A model generated the notes under the pieces. The model was not told where the DNA came from, searched no databases, and saw only the letters and a list, made by a program, of their open reading frames with translations. DNA of 64,000 nucleotides from Actinomycetota bacterium (lineage in GTDB: Bacteria; Actinomycetota; Acidimicrobiia; IMCC26256; PALSA-610), in assembly GCA_005779395.1 (NCBI GenBank), contig SXJP01000008.1, positions 16,076-80,075 on the forward strand, in the 5' to 3' direction. Below, piece after piece: positions 55,235-63,880 of this stretch; the first letter of the stretch is position 1; the number at the start of each line of letters is the position of its first letter. Both the position numbers and the translations under genes were made by a program.

Positions 55235-55528
55235 ATGACTTCTGAGGATCTCGAGCGATACGAAACCGACATTGAGCTAGCGCTCTACAAGGAATATCGC
55301 GATGTTCTCCCGATGTTTCGTTTCGTCGTAGAAACTGAACGACGCTTTTATCTCGCTAACGATGTTCTAATGACGCCACGATCAGAAGGTGGCCGAGTCT
55401 GGTTCGATGTCGACATCTCCGACGCTTGGGTCTGGGACATGTACCGGCCAGCGAGGTTCGTTTCCAAGGTCAGGGTAGTGAGCTTCAAAGATGTCAACAT
55501 CGAGGAACTCGCGAAACAGGATTTCTAA
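55235..55528 (+). CDS. DUF2469 family protein
   Basis: 'MTSEDLERYETDIELALYKEYRDVLPMFRFVVETERRFYLANDV' typical of the conserved actinobacterial DUF2469 protein. Start at ATG 55235. Confidence 0.93.
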   Translation: MTSEDLERYETDIELALYKEYRDVLPMFRFVVETERRFYLANDVLMTPRSEGGRVWFDVDISDAWVWDMYRPARFVSKVRVVSFKDVNIEELAKQDF

Positions 55529-55945
55529 GTGGCGAGCGCACGACGCTCCCATGATCGAGACCGCGCTACAGATTCGGCTCGCCCCGCGAATCGACGCAAA
55601 CAACTAGGCGACTTTGGTGAACAGGCAGTCGCATCTTGGTACACGACGCGTGGCGCAACAATTCTCGATCGCAATTGGCGTGTTCGCGAAGGTGAGATCG
55701 ATCTAATCGCGCTAAATGCTGGCGTGTTGTCGATAGTCGAGGTCAAGACCCGCTCTTCCGATCGGTACGGCTCGCCCTTTGAGGCAATCACCCCGACCAA
55801 AGCAGCGCGCCTACGCCGACTAGCGGGTATGTGGCTCAGTTCGAGGACTGACCTGCGATACGCATCGATACAGATCGATGTTGCGTCTGTGACGATAGAT
55901 AAAGAAGGACAACCTGTAATTGAAGTACTGACGCTTGACGTGTGA
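55529..55945 (+). CDS. YraN family protein (UPF0102)
   Basis: 'KQLGDFGEQAVASWYTTRGATILDRNWRVREGEIDLIALNAGVLSIVEVKTRSSDRYGSPFEAITPTKAARLRRLAGMWL'. Confidence 0.94.
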   Translation: MASARRSHDRDRATDSARPANRRKQLGDFGEQAVASWYTTRGATILDRNWRVREGEIDLIALNAGVLSIVEVKTRSSDRYGSPFEAITPTKAARLRRLAGMWLSSRTDLRYASIQIDVASVTIDKEGQPVIEVLTLDV

Positions 55946-56754
55946 GACTGACAGTCGTGCCGTCGGTTCGCTCGTTTACATCGTTGCTTCGCAATCTGGC
56001 GCGACCCGGCTACGCGCGGGTGATCGCAGGGAAGGTTCGCAGTAGGTTTTCAAACGGGTCTGCCGCTCGGGCGGCGGCAGTCGCGTTCTATATAGAGCAG
56101 CGGGTCACGCCGGAGGCTTATTGCGCGGCGATCAACCCTGTGCTATTTGCCGAAGCCCGCGAGTTCGGCGAAGAGGTGCGAGCCCGTGCAGCTGCGATGA
56201 GCGCTGAGGTCGGGTTCGAACTGGGCTCCGGTGGCCGCTACGAACTTTTGTATTTCCTGACCAGGTTGCATCGACCCCGGACCATCGTGGAAACAGGCGT
56301 GGCGTACGGCTACTCGTCTTATGCCTTCCTGCAAGCCCTCGAGCGCAACGGCGACGGAGGGCGACTGTTCTCGAGCGATTTTCCGTTCTTTCGGGCTGCC
56401 GATCCAGAGCGCCTCGTCGGGATCTTGGTTCCCGAAGCACTCCGTTCGAACTGGAGCCTTCGCACGAAGGGCGATGGCGTGAACTTGCCGCAGATCCTTG
56501 CCGAAGTCGATTCGGTTGACTTTTTTCACTACGACTCGGACAAGTCGGCGCGGGGACGTGCCTTCGGCTGTGGTCTGGTGCTCGAACGTCTCGCCTCAAA
56601 TGGCGTGTTCCTAATGGACGATATTGAGGACAATGCGTTTTTTCACGAGCACGTGAAATCATTACCAGCGGCAGGCTTCGTTGTCTTTGGTGCTTCAGAC
56701 AGGGCATTCGTCGGTGCCATAGGCATCGCTCCGCTTATTGCTCAGGCCGAGTAG
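55942..56754 (+). CDS. Class I SAM-dependent methyltransferase-like protein
   Basis: 'YELLYFLTRLHRPRTIVETGVAYGYSSYAFLQALERNGDGGRLFSSDFP...VDFFHYDSDKSARGRAFGCGLVLERLASNGVFLMDDIEDNAFFHEH'. Confidence 0.75.
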   Translation: MRLTVVPSVRSFTSLLRNLARPGYARVIAGKVRSRFSNGSAARAAAVAFYIEQRVTPEAYCAAINPVLFAEAREFGEEVRARAAAMSAEVGFELGSGGRYELLYFLTRLHRPRTIVETGVAYGYSSYAFLQALERNGDGGRLFSSDFPFFRAADPERLVGILVPEALRSNWSLRTKGDGVNLPQILAEVDSVDFFHYDSDKSARGRAFGCGLVLERLASNGVFLMDDIEDNAFFHEHVKSLPAAGFVVFGASDRAFVGAIGIAPLIAQAE

Positions 56755-56954
56755 CGAGGGTTCCGGCGAGTTTGTCGCTCCCAACAACCTGTGTGCCAAT
56801 GTCGGCGGTCGTCGGGAGAATCAACTGGCACAACGACCTTGTGGCCCAAACCAATCGCGATTTCATGGTCGCAACCCGGGCATCTGTAGACCTTGACCGC
56901 CTGATACGGCTGAACATGGCGCACCTCTACGGGACCGTAGTTATCCCAATGCAT
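56742..56954 (-). CDS. Small CxxC protein of the actinobacterial family often annotated 'ATP/GTP-binding protein'
   Basis: 'MHWDNYGPVEVRHVQPYQAVKVYRCPGCDHEIAIGLGHKVVVPVDSPDDRRHWHTGCWERQ': CPGC ... HWHxxCW motif. Confidence 0.8.
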   Translation of the reverse strand: MHWDNYGPVEVRHVQPYQAVKVYRCPGCDHEIAIGLGHKVVVPVDSPDDRRHWHTGCWERQTRRNPRYSA

Positions 56955-56978
56955 TTCGCAATTTCCTCCGGCCAGCTT

Positions 56979-57092
56979 TTAGAAAGGCCGCACGGCCCAG
57001 ATGACCAGCAATGCGACTACGACTACGGAGGCGCCGACGATGACCGCATCGCTAGTTCGTTTTACGCTTTTTCGGAACGGGTTGTAGCCCAT
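56979..57092 (-). CDS. 37-aa single-TM small protein
   Basis: Manual minus-strand translation from ATG 57092: MGYNPFRKSVKRTSDAVIVGASVVVVALLVIWAVRPF*. Basic N-terminus plus TM helix; below ORF track cut-off. Confidence 0.75.
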   Translation of the reverse strand: MGYNPFRKSVKRTSDAVIVGASVVVVALLVIWAVRPF

Positions 57093-57139
57093 ATCACAAA
57101 GGTACAGGCGCGCTACTCAGAGGCTCTTGTTCGAACCAC

Positions 57140-58237
57140 TTACATTGGCCAAAGCCGTCCGCGAGAGCGCGTTAGTCGCCCGGCGCGCTCGAGTTCTCTT
57201 GTTGCTCCGGCAGCTTCGGCTAATGCGAGGTTCGTGCGCGAGACAACCTGCTCGAGACTCGCTGGCTCTCCACCGAGCGCCAAAAATACCGTGCGCGCGT
57301 CGGAGGTGAGAGCACAGAGGGCTGTTTGTTTCAGCGTGACGGGACGACAACTAACGGAGGCATTCGAAATTGCGAGTGCGATATCGACGGGATCTATCAG
57401 CGGGATTGCTCCATCGGCGATTAGCTGATTACAGCCTTCGGCCATTGGATTTCGCCGTGAACCAGGGACGGCGTAGATAGGCAGTCCCAGAGCTAGGGCC
57501 GCCTTAGCTGTGTGCATGGCGCCGCCTCTTGCCGCTGCCTCGACTATCACCACCGCCGAAACAAGACCGGCGATAATTCGGTTACGCACAGGGAATATCT
57601 GCTTAGAGGGAAGCGTCCCGAAGGCATTCTCGCCGACGATGATGCCGTGGGCGCGCACGCCCGCCCAAAGGTCGGTGTTCCCCGCCGGATATGGGATGTC
57701 TAGGCCTGTGCCCGCGACCCCAATCGTTAATCCGTTCGCTCGGATCGCTCCGTCGTGGGCGCGCGCATCGATTCCGTATGCGAGGCCAGAGACAACCACC
57801 GCTCCAGCATCGGCGAGGTGGCAGCCGATCTCGCGGGCGTCGGCTGCGCCGTGCGGCGTTGGCTGCCGGGTGCCGACGACGGCAATTCTTGGTCTCGTAA
57901 GGACCTCGAAGCCATCGCCTTCTGCAAACAACATTGTCGGCATTGAGTCCGCAGACGACATGATTGGCCAATCGACGTCGTCGTAGATGAGCACCCGCGT
58001 GCCTCGGCGCTCGAGAACCAATCGCGCGGCTTCATATGCAATGTCGATGTTCCGTTGCCACCCGCCAATTACATCGATCGGCGTGAGCGGAGACAACTCG
58101 AAAATCGAGCCGTCGCGGATAGCGCTAACTGCACTTGTTGAACCTCCACACACACTGATGATGGTGCGCAATCGCGATGGCGTTGCCCGTGGCAATGAGA
58201 GTAAAGCTGCAGCGGCCACTTCGCGCGCAGAAATCAT
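57140..58237 (-). CDS. dprA: DNA processing protein DprA
   Basis: 'IAVVGTRQPTPHGAADAREIGCHLADAGAVVVSGLAYGIDARAHDGAIRANGLTIGVAGTGLDIPYPAGNTDLWAGV...PVRNRIIAGLVSAVVIVEAAARGGAMHTAKAALALGLPIYAVPGS'. Confidence 0.94.
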   Translation of the reverse strand: MISAREVAAAALLSLPRATPSRLRTIISVCGGSTSAVSAIRDGSIFELSPLTPIDVIGGWQRNIDIAYEAARLVLERRGTRVLIYDDVDWPIMSSADSMPTMLFAEGDGFEVLTRPRIAVVGTRQPTPHGAADAREIGCHLADAGAVVVSGLAYGIDARAHDGAIRANGLTIGVAGTGLDIPYPAGNTDLWAGVRAHGIIVGENAFGTLPSKQIFPVRNRIIAGLVSAVVIVEAAARGGAMHTAKAALALGLPIYAVPGSRRNPMAEGCNQLIADGAIPLIDPVDIALAISNASVSCRPVTLKQTALCALTSDARTVFLALGGEPASLEQVVSRTNLALAEAAGATRELERAGRLTRSRGRLWPM

Positions 58238-59730
58238 GCGAGGTCCTCTCTTAGGCCTGCGGCTATCTCTACGTGGGCGTCGCCGATAGCAGCAAGGTCG
58301 TCAAGGTCGGCAAGAGTCCGCGCCACGCGCTGCACGCATGCCGCACCGCGGCCCGAAAGACGAAGGTCCCGGCAAATCTCGAGGAATCGCAATCGAGCCA
58401 GCGCACTCAATGAGCACAAATCTGGTAATGCGCGCGCTCCGATGTGTGCGTTGCGGCGCCACGGCGAATCTCGGAGGCGGTACGCCTGTCTCTCGGATGC
58501 GACCAGGACCCTGTCGAGAGTCTCTGCAGACGATGCCCCAGGTGGCTCGTCTGGCGAAGGCGCGTTGACTCTGACCCGGAGGTCGAAGCGATCCAAAAGT
58601 GGGGCCGAGAGCCGTCGGCGGAAGCGATCGCGCACGAGGTCCGAGCATCGACATTGGATGTCGGAACGCCCGCACGGACACGGATTGCAACATGCGACGA
58701 GAATGAAGTCGGCTGGCAATTCGACTGTGTGGCCAGACCTGCAGATGCGAACAACCCGCTCTTCGAGAGGCTGGCGGAGGGCATCGAGAACAGTGGGCGC
58801 AAATTCGGCGATCTCGTCTAGGAAGAGGGCGCCTCGGTGAGCACGCGTGATTTCGCCTGTGCGGATATGTGCGCCAGAACCGCCACCGATGAGTGCGGCG
58901 ACGCTCGACGAGTGGTGCGGGGCGCGCAGAGGAGGATTTTCGATTAGCCAGCCTGACCGGTTTAGGCCACTTGCAGAATGAATTCGGGTCACCTCGAGGG
59001 CAGCTTTGAGTTCGAGCGGAACCATGATGGTTGGTAAACGACGGGCGAGCATCGTTTTCCCTGCGCCCGGTTCGCCGGTGAACAAGACATGGTGGCCCCC
59101 GACAGCAGCGACGGCAAGCGCGGTACGAGCGACAAGAAGCCCGCGTATCTCAGAGAGATCGAGTTGGTCTGAGTTTTCGAGCGGTCGCGGGAGGGGCTGT
59201 GGCATCTCGGGCCAAGGCAGTTCGGCCTTGAGACAGGCGCGAAGCTCTGTGAGATTTCGCGCTGGCAATACTTCGACGGAGCCAACGAGCGCGGCTTCGG
59301 CAGCATTGTCGAATGGAACGATGACCCGGGTAACGCCACTGCGGGCGAGCACGTCGACGAGGGCGAGAGTTCCATCGATGGCGCGGACGCCGCCATCGAG
59401 GCCGAGTTCCCCGAGCACCCCAACGCCGTCGAGTGCGCTGTCTGGGACTGTTGACGTGGCTACAAGAAGAGATAGCGCGATAGCTAGTTCGAGACCGGAC
59501 CCAGACTTACGCATGGTGGCTGGTGCCAAGTTGACCGTGATGCGTTGCGCAGGCCAGCCGAGATCGCTTGACTGGATTGCTGCTCGGACGCGCTCGCGCG
59601 ATTCTCGACCCGCGGTATCTGGAAGGCCTACCACGGTGTAGCTCGGAAGCCCGCGCGCAACGTGAGTCTCGACAAGTACGGTTCTTCCTTCGATGCCGAA
59701 GAGATTGGCGCTCTGCACCGCTGCCAACAT
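58234..59730 (-). CDS. YifB/ComM family Mg-chelatase-like AAA ATPase
   Basis: 'VLVETHVARGLPSYTVVGLPDTAGRESRERVRAAIQSSDLGWPAQRITVNLAPA...HHVLFTGEPGAGKTMLARRLPTIM...RAPHHSSSVAALIGGGSGAHIRTGEITRAHRGALFLDEIAEF'. Confidence 0.95.
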   Translation of the reverse strand: MLAAVQSANLFGIEGRTVLVETHVARGLPSYTVVGLPDTAGRESRERVRAAIQSSDLGWPAQRITVNLAPATMRKSGSGLELAIALSLLVATSTVPDSALDGVGVLGELGLDGGVRAIDGTLALVDVLARSGVTRVIVPFDNAAEAALVGSVEVLPARNLTELRACLKAELPWPEMPQPLPRPLENSDQLDLSEIRGLLVARTALAVAAVGGHHVLFTGEPGAGKTMLARRLPTIMVPLELKAALEVTRIHSASGLNRSGWLIENPPLRAPHHSSSVAALIGGGSGAHIRTGEITRAHRGALFLDEIAEFAPTVLDALRQPLEERVVRICRSGHTVELPADFILVACCNPCPCGRSDIQCRCSDLVRDRFRRRLSAPLLDRFDLRVRVNAPSPDEPPGASSAETLDRVLVASERQAYRLRDSPWRRNAHIGARALPDLCSLSALARLRFLEICRDLRLSGRGAACVQRVARTLADLDDLAAIGDAHVEIAAGLREDLA

Positions 59731-59864
59731 TTGGCTTACCTTCTCCCACTAGAAACTATTGGTGTTCTTGAGCGCCGAAGCGCCCATTTCGAGGCGGGGA
59801 GAAGTGGCAGTGAACATACACAGTGGCTCGGACAACTTCGATCGCGGGCTTAGCCTGAGAGGTA

Positions 59865-60794
59865 ATGACGGCTCAGTCGGATGAATCTTCGCTAGATGAG
59901 GCCTATTGCATTGCAGGATTTGTCGCGTCGCTGGCCACTAAATCGGTCCACACTCGTACGGCGTATCGACATGATGCAGAAGAGTTCGTCGCGTGGATGA
60001 CCCGCCTCGAAGTCGCGCCTGCGCAAGTAGATCACCGCAATTTGCGGCGGTATTTGGCTTACCTCGACACCCGCGAATTCTCAAGATCCACGGTCGCTCG
60101 CAAGGCCGCCGCGGTTCGTGGGTTGTTGCGCTACTTGCACAGGAGTGGGGTGATCACCTCAGACCCCGGCCGGCGCCTCAGCGCGCCGAAAGTCCAGACC
60201 CGCCTGCCGCGAGTCCCAAAATCTGAAGAAACAATGCAGTTGCTCGACGATGCCACCGCTTCGCTCGCTGCAGACATGCCAGAAGTGAGTCGTGCGATCT
60301 GCGTTAGAGACCTAGCGCTACTCGAACTGCTTTATGGCGCGGGCTTGAGAATCAGCGAGGCATGCGGCCTGAAACCGTCCGACTTTGACTTGGAAAACAG
60401 GCACGTAACGGTGCTCGGCAAGCGCACGAAGGTCCGACGTGTGCCCATAACTGGTGTAATCGTGGAGGCACTTGGCAGGTACAAAGATTGCCGAGCGCAA
60501 CTCGTCACGAATCTTTCTCCGGCCGACGCATTCTTCTTGAACCGGAAGGGTCGCCGACTCACACCGCGTGACGCGACAAGAATTCTAAGGAACTATCCGT
60601 TGGCCGACGGAAGGACCTTGAATCCGCATGCGCTGCGACACGGGTTTGCGACCCATCTATTAGAAGGTGGCGCCGATCTTCGAGTCGTGCAAGAACTGCT
60701 AGGACACGCCGATCTAGGAACCACTCAGGTCTACACTCACGTCACTCGCGACCGGCTGAGATCGGTATATGAAGGCACGCACCCACGTGCCTGA
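59865..60794 (+). CDS. XerC/XerD-type tyrosine recombinase
   Basis: SAM-like N-terminal domain; catalytic 'LLYGAGLRISEACGL...NPHALRHGFATHLLEGGADLRVVQELLGHADLGTTQVYTHVT'. Confidence 0.94.
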   Translation: MTAQSDESSLDEAYCIAGFVASLATKSVHTRTAYRHDAEEFVAWMTRLEVAPAQVDHRNLRRYLAYLDTREFSRSTVARKAAAVRGLLRYLHRSGVITSDPGRRLSAPKVQTRLPRVPKSEETMQLLDDATASLAADMPEVSRAICVRDLALLELLYGAGLRISEACGLKPSDFDLENRHVTVLGKRTKVRRVPITGVIVEALGRYKDCRAQLVTNLSPADAFFLNRKGRRLTPRDATRILRNYPLADGRTLNPHALRHGFATHLLEGGADLRVVQELLGHADLGTTQVYTHVTRDRLRSVYEGTHPRA

Positions 60795-60899
60795 AGCACT
60801 ACGGTCACGGGCTAACAAGAAGATCAACAAGCTAGGTACAGACCTCACAGCACTAAACAAACAGCCGACCGAACTCGAGCACGAGGAACTTTTCTACAA

Positions 60900-61685
60900 G
60901 TGGATAACGCCGCCTCAGTCGTAACACAGCTTTGGGATGACTACAAAGGATCCGGTTCAAGAGACGCGCGCGACCGTCTGATCTTGAATTACGCGCCATT
61001 GGTCAAGTTCGTTGCTGGGCGCGTTGCTGCTGGTCTGCCACAAAACATCGAGCAGTCTGATCTCGTTTCGTACGGCATGTTCGGACTCATCGATGCCATC
61101 GACAAGTTCGACGTTGCGCGCGGTTTCAAATTCGAGACTTACGCGATCAGCCGAATCAAGGGCGCGATCATCGACGAACTTCGCTCTATCGACTGGGTGC
61201 CGCGCTCGGTTCGAGCCAAGGCACGCACTATCGAACGCGCGTACTCAAAACTCGAAAATGAGCTCAAGCGATCGCCAGAAGACAAAGAGGTCGCGGCAGA
61301 GTTAGGTGTAACAGAAGGCGATCTAGCCAACACCATGAGCCAGATCAGCTTTGTCGGTGTCGTGGCGCTCGACGAACTCCTGACAGGCGGTAGTGAGCGC
61401 GGGGGCGGCACGGTCGGGGACACGATCGCAGACACATCTAATGATCCGGTAGCTAAGTTCGAGACAGAAGAAACTCGCCACATCCTTGCCGACGCGATTA
61501 ATCGCATGCCCGACCGCGAACGGCTTGTGCTCACGCTCTATTACTACGAGGGTCTGACGCTTGCCGAGATCGGCAGAGTGCTCGGCGTTACCGAGAGCCG
61601 CGTATGCCAGGTGCACACCAAAGCCATCTTGCAGTTGCGTGGACGGATGCAAGACCCGAATCCAGATCGTGCTGCTAACGGTTAG
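60900..61685 (+). CDS. FliA/WhiG-type RNA polymerase sigma factor
   Basis: '[89 protein letters not shown]...[40 protein letters not shown]'. Confidence 0.93.
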   Translation: MDNAASVVTQLWDDYKGSGSRDARDRLILNYAPLVKFVAGRVAAGLPQNIEQSDLVSYGMFGLIDAIDKFDVARGFKFETYAISRIKGAIIDELRSIDWVPRSVRAKARTIERAYSKLENELKRSPEDKEVAAELGVTEGDLANTMSQISFVGVVALDELLTGGSERGGGTVGDTIADTSNDPVAKFETEETRHILADAINRMPDRERLVLTLYYYEGLTLAEIGRVLGVTESRVCQVHTKAILQLRGRMQDPNPDRAANG

Positions 61686-61793
61686 ACCGTTGCAACTCGA
61701 ATCACCGCTAGCTAGCTTCTAGGTTCTTCCCCGGAACTTCCCCGAATCACATTTTCTAGGCGTTGGTCGCCTTGATTCGGGAGCAGGTTCAGC

Positions 61794-63464
61794 ATGTCGC
61801 GTAGCTCGCGGACACTTGCCATTGCGTGTGTTATGTGTGTCGCAGTTTTTGGATTGCCAACAGCAGTTGCGGCGCGATCCTCCGCGCCCCCTCGCTGGGT
61901 TCTGCCAGTAGACGCCGAAATTGTCAGCGACTTTGATGAGCCTGAGGTGCCTTATGGTTCGGGGCACAGGGGAGTCGACCTCGGCGCTTCAGACTCTGAA
62001 GTGGTAGTTGCGGCTGGAGATGGCACCGTCGAGTTTGCTGGAGCGGTGGCTGGCTCGTTGCATGTCGTTGTGCGCCACTCAAATGGCTGGCGCACTAGCT
62101 ATTCGTTTCTGTCGAAGGTCAGCGTCAGACTTGGAACGCCAGTCAGAGCGGGCGAACCACTCGGCATCTGTTGCGATAGCTCCGCACACATGTCCTCGAT
62201 CTCGGATTCGAGTTTGCACTTTGGCTTGCGGATCGGTGATGACTACGCCGACCCAATGCAACTTTTCGATCCTGTCGACCTGACTGAGCTGGTGCGACTC
62301 GCACCACCCCAGGGCCATCAATGGCCGGGAAGGGATGAAAGCGCGTGGGCGATGATCAGCGAGGCACTCGGGCTTTCGATTATCGCCGACGCAGTCACTT
62401 TCGTTGTCGCTGGTGGTGGCTTAGCGATCGACGCGCTCGGAGACCTTTATGTGGCTGGCGCTAGCTCTTTGGTCGAGAGCGCCGAAACACTCGTACTGAT
62501 TTCAAGGGACATCGCGACTCTCGTGCAGTCGGCGGGCGCTCTCACCCGCTGGGCGAAACACAGGCGTGAGTGTGACCACGACCCGCCCGGCGTGGTGCCC
62601 CAAAAAGATCGCCTGATGTTCGTTGCTGGCATCAACTCAGATACCGACCCAGCGACCGGGCACACGAACGACTTCGAACCTGAAACAGTCGGGTATGCAG
62701 AAGCCGATGTCGAGTGGTTCTCTTACGCCCCCGGCGACGGGCCATATGTGTCGTCACATACCCATGTCCCAATTGAAGACTCCGCAAAGAATCTGGCCGG
62801 TCAACTCCGGGCGATGCAAACCGAGTCTCCCGGAGAGCCAGTCGATCTCATCGCGCACAGTCTTGGCGGAGTCGTAGTCCAAACCTTCTTGAAGTTTTAT
62901 TACGACCCGTCCGATGCGACATTTCCACCTCTCGGAACGGTAATCACACTCGATTCGCCACACAAAGGCGCGCCAGCTGCCACGGCCGGTGATCTCGTCG
63001 GAAACTCATGGGCCGGTAGCACCGTTATCGATGCAGCAGGCATGATTCCGAATATTTCAGAGCCGTCGTCACTAGTTGACCTATCCGAGTTGAGCGACCT
63101 GAACCAAAGACTCGCAGACACCGCCTTGCCTGAAGGGATCGATTTCGTCTCGATTGGCGCGCCGCTCGACTGGACTGTCCCGCTCGCCGCCACCCATCTT
63201 GACGGTGCGAAGAACTGGACTGTGAACCCTGAGGCTCTTTTGAATCAGCATTCGGCGATAACTACCGATGAAGCTGGGATGACCGCTGTGAGCAATGCTC
63301 TCGCTGGTAGGGCGGTCCCTTGTCTGGCTCTCGGAGCATTCATCGCGGGCGAACTTGCGCCAGCCCTGATTAGCGGAGTCGAGCACGCAGCGGGACTTCT
63401 TGCTCAGAACGAGGCTCGGAAGGCCGACCTCCTAGGTGCTGGCCTAGAGATCTTGAGCGGCTGA
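61794..63464 (+). CDS. Secreted M23 peptidase-like domain fused to an alpha/beta-hydrolase (lipase-like) domain
   Basis: Signal peptide; 'PYGSGHRGVDLGASDSEVVVAAGDGTVEFAGAVAGSLHVVVRHSNGWRTSYSFL...SSLHFGLRIGDDYADPMQLF'; C-terminal 'PVDLIAHSLGGVVVQTFLKFYY...VITLDSPHKGAPAA' (GxSxG-like). Confidence 0.82.
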   Translation: MSRSSRTLAIACVMCVAVFGLPTAVAARSSAPPRWVLPVDAEIVSDFDEPEVPYGSGHRGVDLGASDSEVVVAAGDGTVEFAGAVAGSLHVVVRHSNGWRTSYSFLSKVSVRLGTPVRAGEPLGICCDSSAHMSSISDSSLHFGLRIGDDYADPMQLFDPVDLTELVRLAPPQGHQWPGRDESAWAMISEALGLSIIADAVTFVVAGGGLAIDALGDLYVAGASSLVESAETLVLISRDIATLVQSAGALTRWAKHRRECDHDPPGVVPQKDRLMFVAGINSDTDPATGHTNDFEPETVGYAEADVEWFSYAPGDGPYVSSHTHVPIEDSAKNLAGQLRAMQTESPGEPVDLIAHSLGGVVVQTFLKFYYDPSDATFPPLGTVITLDSPHKGAPAATAGDLVGNSWAGSTVIDAAGMIPNISEPSSLVDLSELSDLNQRLADTALPEGIDFVSIGAPLDWTVPLAATHLDGAKNWTVNPEALLNQHSAITTDEAGMTAVSNALAGRAVPCLALGAFIAGELAPALISGVEHAAGLLAQNEARKADLLGAGLEILSG

Positions 63465-63523
63465 GCACTAGGGTCTTACCCCGGACCTGCGCCGCAGTCT
63501 CCGTCTATATCAACCAAGTCATA

Positions 63524-63589
63524 CCAGTACACGATTAACCCGTGGTGCGCAGCAGCTGTATGCGTCTACGTGTGCTGGTTTTTGAACCA
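63524..63589 (+). promoter_or_regulatory. rpsB leader with two overlapping potential hairpins
   Basis: CCAGTACACG(63524-63533)/CGTGTGCTGG(63569-63578) with one G-U; TGGTT(63576-63580)/AACCA(63585-63589) overlaps the first stem. rpsB ATG at 63604. Confidence 0.45.
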
Positions 63590-63603
63590 AGGGAGGTACG
63601 GCA

Positions 63604-63880
63604 ATGGCCGTCGTAACAATGAAAAACCTGCTCGAGTCTGGTGTCCACTTTGGTCACCAAACCCGCCGTTGGAACCCGAAGATGAAACGATTCTTGTTCG
63701 GTGAGCGCAACGGGATCTACATCCTCGACCTGTACCAGACGCTCGACCGCATCGACACGGCTTACCGTTTCGTGCGCACGACGGTCGAGAACGGCGGCAC
63801 CGTCATGTTCGTAGGTACCAAGAAGCAGGCGCAAGAGCCTGTTGCGAGCCACGCCGAACGTTGCGGGATGCCGTATGTCA
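63604..63880 (+). CDS. rpsB: 30S ribosomal protein S2, N-terminal part; RpsB similarity is lost after about 63880
   Basis: [92 protein letters not shown], then non-RpsB sequence. The frame stays open to the window edge. Confidence 0.9.

Noticed and set aside
59006-59641. 211-aa plus-strand ORF opposite yifB
   Set aside because: Antisense to conserved AAA domain; Ser/Arg/Thr-rich with no motif.
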